A DNA stretch of 22,379 bases, taken from Clostridium sp. CAG:389 (GTDB lineage: Bacteria > Bacillota > Clostridia > TANB77 > CAG-508). This document shows, in pieces, positions 7,780 to 14,957 of the stretch. The position numbers were made by a program, and so were the translations under genes. Location: positions 4,940-27,318 of the forward strand of contig FR901936.1 in assembly GCA_000438255.1 (NCBI GenBank). The letters are read 5' to 3'. Below the pieces are notes generated by a model. The model searched no databases. It was not told the DNA's origin and saw nothing but the letters and a program-made list of their open reading frames with translations. Positions within the stretch are counted from its first letter, which is position 1. The number at the start of each line of letters is the position of its first letter.

Positions 7780-8019
7780 TTAATTATCTTTTGATGGAAT
7801 TATTATTATATTTAATGTTGGATCGTATTTGTATTTACTTATTATATCTTGTGAAAAACTTGCTAATTCATTAGGTATTACTATTGTTGTGTATTTTTGT
7901 TTTTTTAGTTCTTCTATTTTGTTGTCAATCTCTTCTGGTTCTTTTATTTCTTCTATGTTCATTCCTAATAATTTTGGAATTTGATAATCTTTTTCATATT
8001 TTATAAAGGATATTTTCAT
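7780..8019 (-). CDS. Small protein resembling V-type ATPase subunit F
   Basis: This 79-residue cytoplasmic protein alternates short strands and helices: KISFIKYEKD, KLLGMNIEEIKEPEEI, a charged helix, YTTIVIPNELASF and a closing LNIIIIPSKDN. This resembles the Rossmann-like N-terminal domain of V/A-type ATP synthase subunit F (phosphate-loop-like start, 'EDPEE' segment, terminal IPS motif), though it is shorter than the usual ~100 residues and lacks the C-terminal helix. No other ATPase subunit is nearby, so a role in a V-ATPase is doubtful. The ATG at 8019 has only a partial ribosome site (GAAGTGAT). It sits 64 bp upstream of sipL on the same strand and may share its transcript. Family assignment is by eye and tentative. 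Confidence 0.6.
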   Translation of the reverse strand: MKISFIKYEKDYQIPKLLGMNIEEIKEPEEIDNKIEELKKQKYTTIVIPNELASFSQDIISKYKYDPTLNIIIIPSKDN

Positions 8020-8160
8020 TTTAAATCACTTCTTTCATATGCTTATTTTGTTTCAATATCAAATTTTTATACACATCCATATTAAACATTATTGTAACAC
8101 AATCTTATAACTCAAAATATAATAAAACCAAAACCCAAATAGCGATTTTTTGTATAAATT

Positions 8161-8192
8161 TATTGATATTTATCAATATTTCATGTTATAAT
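8161..8192 (+). promoter_or_regulatory. Promoter with dyad for the 41-codon gene
   Basis: TTGATA (8163-8168), an 18-nt spacer and TATAAT (8187-8192) with an extended TGT just before it form a good sigma-A promoter. The -35 region is also a symmetric dyad: TATTGATA (8161-8168), two T, TATCAATA (8171-8178), which could be an operator. The predicted start is near 8199. Confidence 0.75.
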
Positions 8193-8238
8193 AAACTGAT
8201 TACAATTTTATATGCTTATTTGAAAGGAGCATCGCTTT

Positions 8239-8364
8239 ATGAAAGAATATATTGAAAGCTTTAAAACAGCATTATATCAAATTGCAACAACATTCTTATT
8301 TTTTGTTCCTTACACTTGTAAGAGACAAAAGAATATTGCTCGAAAAATTGCTTCCAATAGGTAA
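8239..8364 (+). CDS. Predicted 41-residue small protein of unknown function
   Basis: This short reading frame encodes MKEYIESFKTALYQIATTFL, then FFVPYTC and a basic tail (KRQKNIARKIASNR). A hydrophobic stretch of about 17 residues in the middle (LYQIATTFLFFVPY) and the positively charged end suggest a small membrane-associated peptide. It is well supported for its size: a sigma-A promoter with extended -10, AAGGAG (8224-8229) nine bases before the ATG, and a strong terminator five bases after the stop. It stands alone, convergent with spo0A and divergent from the sipL group. I recognise no family; a sporulation-associated peptide or a type I toxin-like peptide are both possible and unproven. 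Confidence 0.65.
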   Translation: MKEYIESFKTALYQIATTFLFFVPYTCKRQKNIARKIASNR

Positions 8365-8368
8365 AGGC

Positions 8369-8399
8369 AAAACCGTGTCACTATTTTGACACGGTTTTT
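8369..8399. terminator. Bidirectional terminator between the 41-codon gene and spo0A
   Basis: A perfect stem pairs AACCGTGTCA (8371-8380) with TGACACGGTT (8387-8396) around a six-base loop, flanked by A runs on the left and T runs on the right. It can stop both the plus-strand small gene and the minus-strand spo0A transcript. Confidence 0.93.
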
Positions 8400-8417
8400 C
8401 ATTTTATTTTTAATTTC

Positions 8418-9236
8418 TTATGCACTCTTTAATTCAAGCCTTAATTTATCAGCAATCATCGCAATAAACTCGCTATTTGTAGGCTTTCCTTTACTAGCTG
8501 AAATTGTATAACCAAAAATATTCTCAACGGTTTTTTGGTCACCCCTACCCCAAGCAACTTCAATTGCATGACGAATTGCACGTTCAACACGACTTGGCGT
8601 TGTATTAAACTTTATAGCTATTTTAGGATATAAACTTTTAGTTATTTGATTAATAACATCAATATCATTTACAACCATTATAATAGCTTCTCTCAAATAT
8701 TGATATCCCTTTATATGAGCAGGAACACCAACTTCATGAATAATATTTGTTACAAGAGCCTCCAAATTTTCTTGATTTTTAGCACCATCAACAGGAATTT
8801 CAACATATTGAGTTTTTACCTCTTTTGTAATAAAATTATTAACATTTTGACTTGGTTTAAAGTTTTTCAATTCTTTTATCCTTTTTATAAGTAATTCAAT
8901 ATCAAAAGGTTTAACTACATAATATTCAGCACCTAATCCAACAGCCTTTTGAGTTATTTTATCTTGACCCACTGCTGAAAGCATTATGCACATTGGTTTT
9001 TTATCACATTTTATTATATTTAATTTTTCTAATACACCTATTCCATCTAGATGTGGCATAATTACATCTAATAATGCTACATCTGGCATTACATTTGCTA
9101 TCATATCTAATGCTTCTTCCCCATCTTTTGCAATTCCAATTACCTCCATATCATCTTGCTCTTGAATATATCTAGCAAGTGTTTGAGCAAATTCTTGATT
9201 GTCATCTGCAATTAAGATTGTTGTTTTTTCTTTCAT
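8418..9236 (-). CDS. spo0A: Sporulation master response regulator Spo0A
   Basis: This 272-residue protein has an N-terminal receiver domain (about 5-122) with acidic pair D11/D12, phosphoacceptor D57 in LLDVIMPHLDG, switch S87 and K109 in VVKP. A variable linker follows, then the Spo0A-type C-terminal domain with the recognition region TPSRVERAIRHAIEVAWGRG near 213-232. Phosphorylated Spo0A binds 0A boxes and starts sporulation in Firmicutes. The ATG at 9236 follows GGGAGGA (9241-9247). It has its own sigma-A promoter upstream with a hairpin at the predicted transcript start. spoIVB, which commonly precedes spo0A, is not here; a YigZ-like gene is. I saw no 0A box (TGTCGAA) upstream. Confidence 0.98.
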   Translation of the reverse strand: MKEKTTILIADDNQEFAQTLARYIQEQDDMEVIGIAKDGEEALDMIANVMPDVALLDVIMPHLDGIGVLEKLNIIKCDKKPMCIMLSAVGQDKITQKAVGLGAEYYVVKPFDIELLIKRIKELKNFKPSQNVNNFITKEVKTQYVEIPVDGAKNQENLEALVTNIIHEVGVPAHIKGYQYLREAIIMVVNDIDVINQITKSLYPKIAIKFNTTPSRVERAIRHAIEVAWGRGDQKTVENIFGYTISASKGKPTNSEFIAMIADKLRLELKSA

Positions 9237-9318
9237 AATATCCTCCCATTATTTTATAATGTTTCTTCATTTGTTTTATGTTGATTGTTTTATCAATCAA
9301 GCTATTACCAGCAAATTA

Positions 9319-9345
9319 AAGAACTGTAAATTTTTTACAGTTCTT
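9319..9345 (-). promoter_or_regulatory. Hairpin/dyad at the predicted start of the spo0A transcript
   Basis: AAGAACTGTAA (9319-9329) pairs with TTACAGTTCTT (9335-9345) through at least 11 bp with a 5-nt centre. It begins right after the -10 box, so the mRNA would start within or just before this stem. The T-run after it on the minus strand is interrupted (TTTAATTT). It may be a repressor operator, a 5' stabilising stem, a weak attenuator, or a terminator for the upstream yigZ-like gene. Confidence 0.7.
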
Positions 9346-9374
9346 ATTATAGTATGTATTTTTTTATTTTTCAA
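9346..9374 (-). promoter_or_regulatory. Sigma-A promoter of spo0A
   Basis: On the minus strand TTGAAA (9374-9369), 17 nt, then a perfect TATAAT (9351-9346). The predicted start is near 9339, about 100 nt before the spo0A ATG. A SigH-type promoter, common for spo0A, was not recognised by eye. Confidence 0.72.
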
Positions 9375-9402
9375 TTACTTTTAACAAATATTTACAAAAG
9401 CT

Positions 9403-10041
9403 CTATTTTATTATACTTTTATCTATTAATTTTTTAGATAAAAACTTTAAATTTATCAAATTAACTTTTTTTGTATTAAAATCATCTATTAATCTTTCTT
9501 TATTACATTCTTCTAACTGAATTTTACAAATAATTTTCTCAGAATACTCATAATCTTTTATATAAATATCATTTTTTTTACAATAATATTTAAAAGTTTC
9601 CAAATTATTATAATCCAGTTCTACTTCTGCCTCTAAGCCAATACATTCTTCTATTTTTTCTGCAAAGTTTATTGCCTCAAAAGTTGCATCAGAATAAGCT
9701 CTGACTAAACCACCTGTTCCAAGTAAGATTCCTCCAAAATATCTTGTTACAATAACCAAAACATTACATAAATTATTTTTTTGCAAAATATTTAGCATTG
9801 GACCCCCAGCAGTTCCAGATGGCTCACCATCATCACTTGATTTTTCAACTATTTGTTCATCTTCAATAACTCTATATGAAACACAATTATGTCTTGCATC
9901 ATAATATTTTTTCTTTATTTTCTTTATAGATTCTTCTGCTTCTTTTTGGCTTTCTACTCTTATCAAATTACATATAAATTTAGATTTTTTTACAATTATC
10001 TCAGTTTCAACATTTTTTTTAATTGAAATAAAATTATTCAT
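9403..10041 (-). CDS. yigZ: YigZ/IMPACT family protein
   Basis: This 212-residue cytoplasmic protein has the UPF0029 N-terminal domain with the two family signatures: DDGEPSGTAGGPML at 70-83 and TRYFGGILLGTGGLVRAYSD at 99-118. A second ferredoxin-like domain covers about 135-200. Bacterial YigZ/YvyE proteins resemble eukaryotic IMPACT; their function is poorly defined, with links to translation stress suggested. The start ATG at 10041 has AAAGGAAT upstream, and 24 bp separate it from the BaiN-like gene before it, so they probably form one transcript. The C-terminus is lysine-rich. Confidence 0.93.
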   Translation of the reverse strand: MNNFISIKKNVETEIIVKKSKFICNLIRVESQKEAEESIKKIKKKYYDARHNCVSYRVIEDEQIVEKSSDDGEPSGTAGGPMLNILQKNNLCNVLVIVTRYFGGILLGTGGLVRAYSDATFEAINFAEKIEECIGLEAEVELDYNNLETFKYYCKKNDIYIKDYEYSEKIICKIQLEECNKERLIDDFNTKKVNLINLKFLSKKLIDKSIIK

Positions 10042-10065
10042 TCTTTATTCCTTTCATCATTCATC

Positions 10066-11340
<1,275 letters not shown>

Positions 11341-11380
11341 ACTCTTCTCCAAAATCTTTTTTAACTTTTATGATTTTTTA

Positions 11381-11407
11381 GGGATTGGAGCCCCTTCCTC
11401 CAATCCC
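11381..11407. repeat. GC-rich intergenic hairpin between the ynbB-like and BaiN-like genes
   Basis: GGGATTGGAG (11381-11390) pairs perfectly with CTCCAATCCC (11398-11407) around a 7-nt loop. It is far more GC-rich than its surroundings. On the minus strand, the direction of the flanking genes, the stem is followed by TAAAAAAT, not a T-run. The T-rich side faces the plus strand, where no gene ends. It is thus not a standard terminator for this operon; RNA processing, stability or partial attenuation are possible. Confidence 0.8.
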
Positions 11408-11412
11408 GATTT

Positions 11413-12666
11413 TTAATTTTTCATTTTTTGAATTGCTTTTAATATTCCAAATTTTCCGTATTCATAAGTAAGTCCCCCTTGCATATATGCAATAAATGGC
11501 TCACGAATTGGTCCATCACAACTTAATTCAATAGTTGACCCTTCTGTAAAAGTACCAGCAGCCATTATTACTTTATCCTCATATCCTCCCATATCACTAG
11601 GAAATGGAATTACATTTGAATCAATTGGTGAACCCATTTGAATTCCTTGACAAAATTTCACTAGTTTTTCTTCACTTCCAAGTTTTATAGTTTGTACAAT
11701 ATCTGCTCTTATTTCGTCAAATTTTGGTTCTACATCATATCCTAATTTTTCTAATATTCTACTTGCAAATATTGCTGTTTTTACACTTGAACTAACCACT
11801 TGTGGTGCAAAAAATAGTCCTTTTAAAATTTTAGTATTTTGTCCTAGTGATGGTCCTATTTCTTTTCCAATTCCTGGTGCTGTTAGTCTTTCTGCACATA
11901 ATTCTATTAAATCTTTTCTACCAACTATATATGCTCCTGATGTTGCTATTCCTGCTCCTAAATTTTTCATTAATGAACCTACTGCAATGTCTGCTCCAAT
12001 TTCTATTGGTTCTTTATCTTGAACAAATTCTCCATAACAGTTGTCTACCATTATTATTACATCTTTGTTTACTTCTCTGATTGCTTTTACTACTTTTTCT
12101 ATTTTTTCAATTGTTAAGCTCTTCCTTGTTGAATATCCTCTTGATCTTTGAATTTCAACCAATTTTACATCTTGTTTTTTTAGTCTTTCTTGTATTGTTT
12201 TTATGTCAAAATCGTTTTCTATAAGTTCTATTTGTTCATATTTTATTCCAAATTCTTTTAATGAACTTTTGCTTTCTGTTTCATTACATCCTATGACTGT
12301 TTGAAGTGTGTCATATGGTTCTCCTGTTATACTTATCATTGTGTCATTTGGTCGTAATAATGCTGATAATGTTATTGCTAATGCATGTGTTCCTGATATG
12401 AATTGTGCTCTAACTAATGCATCTTCTGCTTTGAATACTTTTGCATATATTTCTTCTATTTTGTTTCTTCCTGCTTCATCTATTCCATATCCTGTTGATG
12501 AGTTTAGGTGCATTTCTTGTAAATTACATTCTTGGAATGCTGATAATACCTTCATGCTATTTTTTTCACATATTTCATTTATTGTTTTAAATTGATTTTC
12601 TATTTCTTGTTCAACTTCTTTTGATAATTTTTCTAAATTTTCTTCTATTCCTAATTTTTCTAACAT
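11413..12666 (-). CDS. YnbB-like PLP-dependent enzyme (methionine gamma-lyase family, 'aluminium resistance' family)
   Basis: This 417-residue protein is a fold-type I PLP enzyme of the YnbB group. Visible features are FISGTHALAITLSALLRPND around 89-108 (phosphate-binding SGTHA at 91-95), VDNCYGEF at 207-214 with the ring-stacking aspartate, and the Schiff-base lysine K234 in GSLMKNLGAGIA. The N-terminal MHLNSSTGYGIDEAGR and C-terminal GGLTYEYGKFGILKA are typical of the family. The substrate is not established; annotations range from aluminium resistance to C-S lyase. It has a promoter of its own and heads an operon with the BaiN-like and YigZ-like genes. The ribosome site (GAAGG) is modest. 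Codons are A-ending throughout, without the 3' shift seen in some neighbours. Confidence 0.92.
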   Translation of the reverse strand: MLEKLGIEENLEKLSKEVEQEIENQFKTINEICEKNSMKVLSAFQECNLQEMHLNSSTGYGIDEAGRNKIEEIYAKVFKAEDALVRAQFISGTHALAITLSALLRPNDTMISITGEPYDTLQTVIGCNETESKSSLKEFGIKYEQIELIENDFDIKTIQERLKKQDVKLVEIQRSRGYSTRKSLTIEKIEKVVKAIREVNKDVIIMVDNCYGEFVQDKEPIEIGADIAVGSLMKNLGAGIATSGAYIVGRKDLIELCAERLTAPGIGKEIGPSLGQNTKILKGLFFAPQVVSSSVKTAIFASRILEKLGYDVEPKFDEIRADIVQTIKLGSEEKLVKFCQGIQMGSPIDSNVIPFPSDMGGYEDKVIMAAGTFTEGSTIELSCDGPIREPFIAYMQGGLTYEYGKFGILKAIQKMKN

Positions 12667-12700
12667 TTTTCTACCTTCTTTTTTATTTTTTGTCTTCTAT

Positions 12701-12729
12701 ATTTTACTATATATTACCTTTTTTTACAA
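12701..12729 (-). promoter_or_regulatory. Sigma-A promoter of the ynbB-like operon
   Basis: On the minus strand TTGTAA (12729-12724), 17 nt, TAAAAT (12706-12701); the predicted start is near 12694. It is divergent from the plus-strand promoter, with the -35 boxes only 9 bp apart, so a factor bound at the dyad 12750-12772 could affect both. Confidence 0.65.
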
Positions 12730-12738
12730 TAGAAAGAG

Positions 12739-12767
12739 TTGAATTTTTATGTAAATTATGTTATAAT
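12739..12767 (+). promoter_or_regulatory. Sigma-A promoter of the 279-aa orphan gene
   Basis: TTGAAT (12739-12744), 17 nt, then perfect TATAAT (12762-12767) with an extended TGT. The predicted start is near 12774. Confidence 0.85.
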
Positions 12768-12772
12768 TTACA
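12750..12772. promoter_or_regulatory. Operator-like palindrome over the -10 region
   Basis: TGTAAATTAT (12750-12759), three bases, ATAATTTACA (12763-12772): perfect 10-bp arms covering the spacer and -10 box. The symmetry and position are typical of a dimeric repressor site. Just downstream ATATTAC (12772-12778) and GTAATAT (12784-12790) form a second dyad with an A5 loop near the transcript start. Confidence 0.75.
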
Positions 12773-12811
12773 TATTACAAAAAGTAATATAGCACATAGG
12801 AGGAAAATATT

Positions 12812-13651
12812 ATGACACCTTTAAGTTTTAAATTCACACTTCGGAGTGAATTCAATGAATTAGAATCCATTTTTCAGATTCTAAACAAAATGTCTTTTGA
12901 AGGCCAAATTAGCACTGTTGACATCAAAGTTCAAAAGAAACAAGCAGTAGAAAATAATTCTTTCTACTATGTCATTCTACTTGACATACATCGTTGCAAG
13001 GCATCTTTTGCATCAATTAGTATTCAGTTCAAATTGGATAAAGAACCATCTGGCGAATTACTAAGGAATTTAACTAAGTATTCTAAATTAGCTAGTAAAA
13101 AATTTGATTTTCAAGTAAATAAAAAAGAAGTCAGTTTAATATTTTATGATTCTATTGATCATTTAGAGAAACCGGAACCTTTCAAATTATCTGAGGAACT
13201 TATTTCTATTCCTAAAAAAGATAAAAGATTATTGAATTTATCTTTTCAGTTAAGAAAGCCGTTTCAGGATTTTCCTAATTTCATTTCAATTATGAACAAA
13301 TTATATGCAACAAACTGTGTAAGTAGCTTTATAACTTTGAAACATTCAATAGATGGAAAATCTAACTATTTAAACTTAGTTTTATACCCGAATGCTGATA
13401 ATGCTTTTTCGTTAACAGTTGGTCTTCTGGAAAATTCTATTCCAGTTGAATATCCAATAGAAATTGCGAAATTTAACTTTGCCTGCTCAACAGTTGCAAC
13501 AAGTTGTCCAGTGTTGATTACTTTAACTACACTTGACAATACAGTTTATGGTCCTAATATATGGGTGGAGTTATTTGAATCCGAAGATGAGAAAGCTCAA
13601 AAAGAAATAGAAAAAATGTTTACATCTTTAAATTCTATTTCACCTCTATAA
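12812..13651 (+). CDS. Orphan protein with an internal duplication, function unknown
   Basis: I do not recognise this 279-residue protein. It has no signal peptide or membrane segment and looks cytoplasmic. Two halves resemble each other: FTLRSEF at 8-14 with LNK at 24-26 matches FQLRKPF at 145-151 with MNK at 161-163 at identical spacing (offset 137). The alignment continues loosely through SFYYVILLDI / SNYLNLVLYP and ASFASIS / NAFSLTV. Each half appears to be an alpha/beta domain of about 130 residues. The tail is acidic and helical. AGGAGG (12798-12803) lies 8 nt before the ATG. The gene stands alone between a regulated promoter and a strong terminator. Two of five arginine codons are CGN, rarer in neighbouring genes. 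Confidence 0.85.
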   Translation: MTPLSFKFTLRSEFNELESIFQILNKMSFEGQISTVDIKVQKKQAVENNSFYYVILLDIHRCKASFASISIQFKLDKEPSGELLRNLTKYSKLASKKFDFQVNKKEVSLIFYDSIDHLEKPEPFKLSEELISIPKKDKRLLNLSFQLRKPFQDFPNFISIMNKLYATNCVSSFITLKHSIDGKSNYLNLVLYPNADNAFSLTVGLLENSIPVEYPIEIAKFNFACSTVATSCPVLITLTTLDNTVYGPNIWVELFESEDEKAQKEIEKMFTSLNSISPL

Positions 13652-13680
13652 TTATGGAATGTTTCCATAAGAGTAACAAA

Positions 13681-13719
13681 AAGGCTGAAACTTTATAATC
13701 TAAGTTTCAGCCTTTTTTT
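13681..13719. terminator. Bidirectional terminator between the orphan gene and rpsR
   Basis: AAGGCTGAAACTT (13681-13693) pairs with AAGTTTCAGCCTT (13702-13714), 13 bp, loop of eight, T-run on the plus side and AAAA (T on the minus strand) on the other. It ends both convergent transcripts. A smaller dyad (TTATGGAA / TTCCATAA) lies just upstream. Confidence 0.95.
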
Positions 13720-13728
13720 CTATGCTTA

Positions 13729-14007
13729 CTATTGTTGAGCATATGGTAATACAGCAATATGTCTAGCTCTTTTTACTTCTGTTGTAATATCTCTTTGATG
13801 TTTAGCACAACATCCTGTTGTTCTTCTAGGTAATATTTTACCTTTATCATTAACAAATTTCTTTAATTGGTCAGCGTTTTTGTAATCTAACTCAAAGTTT
13901 TTATCACTACATAAAACACAAACTTTTTTTCTTTGTTTTCTGAATTTAGGATTGTAATCTTCATCATAGTTTTTATTATTATTTCTTTTTTGTTTTTTAT
14001 CTGCCAT
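13729..14007 (-). CDS. rpsR: 30S ribosomal protein S18 (zinc-binding, C+ form)
   Basis: This 92-residue protein is S18, which pairs with S6 on the small-subunit platform. The family core is KILPRRTTGCCAKHQRDI with the closing KRARHIAVLPY. Cysteines C30 and C33 (CVLC) and C66/C67 with H70 make this the C+ zinc-ribbon version rather than the cysteine-free form. The N-terminus is long and basic. The ATG at 14007 follows GAGGGGG (14017-14023). It is the last gene of the conserved rpsF-ssb-rpsR operon, before a bidirectional terminator. Confidence 0.97.
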   Translation of the reverse strand: MADKKQKRNNNKNYDEDYNPKFRKQRKKVCVLCSDKNFELDYKNADQLKKFVNDKGKILPRRTTGCCAKHQRDITTEVKRARHIAVLPYAQQ

Positions 14008-14033
14008 TTTGTATTTCCCCCTCTCGTACTAAA

Positions 14034-14462
14034 TTAAAATGGTAAATCATCTGCTGATGATGTTTCAAAATCTGAACCCATACTTCCTGGCATTGTACTA
14101 CCAAAAGTATTTTCAAATGATCCTGCTCCCATATCTCCATCTCTTCTACTATCAGCGAAATATGCTTCTTCTGCAACAACTTCTGTTACATAGTGTTTAA
14201 CACCTTGATCATCATCCCATGTTCTTGTTTGGATTCTTCCTATTATACCAACTTGTTGACCTTTTTTAAAGTATTTACTACAAAACTCTCCTAATTTGCT
14301 CCAAGCTACTATGTTAATAAAATCTGCTTGTCTTTCTTCTCCTTGTCTTACGAATCTTCTGTTTACAGCTAAGCTGAATGAAGCAACTAGTGTATTGTTT
14401 GTTTGTGTATATCTTACTTCTGGGTCTCTTGTAAGTCTTCCCATTAATATTACTTTGTTCAT
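14034..14462 (-). CDS. ssb: Single-stranded DNA-binding protein
   Basis: This 142-residue protein has an OB-fold domain at about 1-108, starting MNKVILMGRLTRDPEVRYT and including ADFINIVAWSKLGEFCSKYF. A short Gly/Ser/Met-rich linker leads to the acidic tip DDLPF, which recruits replication and repair partners. Bacterial SSB acts as a tetramer on single-stranded DNA. Length is at the short end because of the brief linker. It lies between rpsF and rpsR, the standard bacterial arrangement, with AAAGGAAG as ribosome site. Confidence 0.97.
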   Translation of the reverse strand: MNKVILMGRLTRDPEVRYTQTNNTLVASFSLAVNRRFVRQGEERQADFINIVAWSKLGEFCSKYFKKGQQVGIIGRIQTRTWDDDQGVKHYVTEVVAEEAYFADSRRDGDMGAGSFENTFGSTMPGSMGSDFETSSADDLPF

Positions 14463-14517
14463 TTTATTTTCTTCCTTTCATTACTTTAATTTAAGGTCCC
14501 ACTTTTTTATTTTTTGA

Positions 14518-14802
14518 TTAGTCTTCTTTTCTTACAACGATGAATTTTATTACATCATCTGTAATTCTGTAAACTCTTTCAAGTTCTTTTATTGAATCTG
14601 GGTTTGCTTCAAAGTTAAATAACATATATGTACCTTCTTTGAATTTTTTGATTTCATAAGCTAATCTTTTTTTACCCATGTTTTCAACTGATTCAACTTT
14701 TCCATTTTCATTTATTAATCCTGTAAATTTTTCTTCTAATGCTTTTAAACCTGCTTCGTCAATATTTGGATTAACAATGATAACACTTTCGTATTTGTTC
14801 AT
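14518..14802 (-). CDS. rpsF: 30S ribosomal protein S6
   Basis: This 94-residue protein has the S6 fold: MNKYESVIIVNPNIDE at the N-terminus, GKKRLAYEIKKFKEGTYMLF in the middle and VYRITDDVIKFIVVR near the end. It binds S18 and 16S rRNA. I chose the ATG at 14802 because the ribosome site GGGAGGTG lies immediately upstream; an in-frame GTG three codons earlier is part of that site. It is first in rpsF-ssb-rpsR and follows a leader with several stems, consistent with ribosomal-protein autoregulation. Confidence 0.97.
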   Translation of the reverse strand: MNKYESVIIVNPNIDEAGLKALEEKFTGLINENGKVESVENMGKKRLAYEIKKFKEGTYMLFNFEANPDSIKELERVYRITDDVIKFIVVRKED

Positions 14803-14829
14803 TATTTTCACCTCCCTGTGGATTTTACA

Positions 14830-14894
14830 ACCTAACTTTTCGTTAAGTAGAGATGCTTAAAATAGCTATACTCTTTTTAAGCATAGCTATTTTA
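14830..14894 (-). promoter_or_regulatory. Structured leader and overlapping dyads upstream of rpsF
   Basis: Three inverted repeats are packed here. TAAAATAGCTAT, spanning the -10 box at 14894-14883, recurs inverted at 14869-14858 with 12-bp arms. Sharing part of it, TGCTTAAAA and TTTTAAGCA (14854-14862 and 14875-14883) form a 9-bp stem that the RNA can fold. A 7-bp stem with a GAAAA loop lies at 14830-14848 just before the ribosome site. The first two are mutually exclusive. The CCG-bearing bulge described for S6:S18 leaders was not found, so the class is uncertain. Confidence 0.6.
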
Positions 14895-14917
14895 TCATAT
14901 TTTTTTAGAATTTGCAA
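14889..14917 (-). promoter_or_regulatory. Sigma-A promoter of rpsF-ssb-rpsR
   Basis: On the minus strand TTGCAA (14917-14912), 17 nt, TAAAAT (14894-14889) with an extended TGA before it. The predicted start is near 14882, about 80 nt before the rpsF ATG. It begins about 40 bp after the ATPase stop, with no clear terminator between. Confidence 0.8.
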
Positions 14918-14957
14918 CTGATTTTGAAAAATTCACTCAAAATTTCAAACTATATTG

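Noticed and set aside
12308..12595. 95-codon plus-strand open frame inside the ynbB-like gene
   Set aside because: Antisense shadow of conserved PLP-enzyme sequence, without ribosome site or promoter.
13997..14179. 60-codon minus-strand frame overlapping ssb and the rpsR start
   Set aside because: Out-of-frame shadow of the ssb C-terminal coding region, which itself has a clear product ending in DDLPF.
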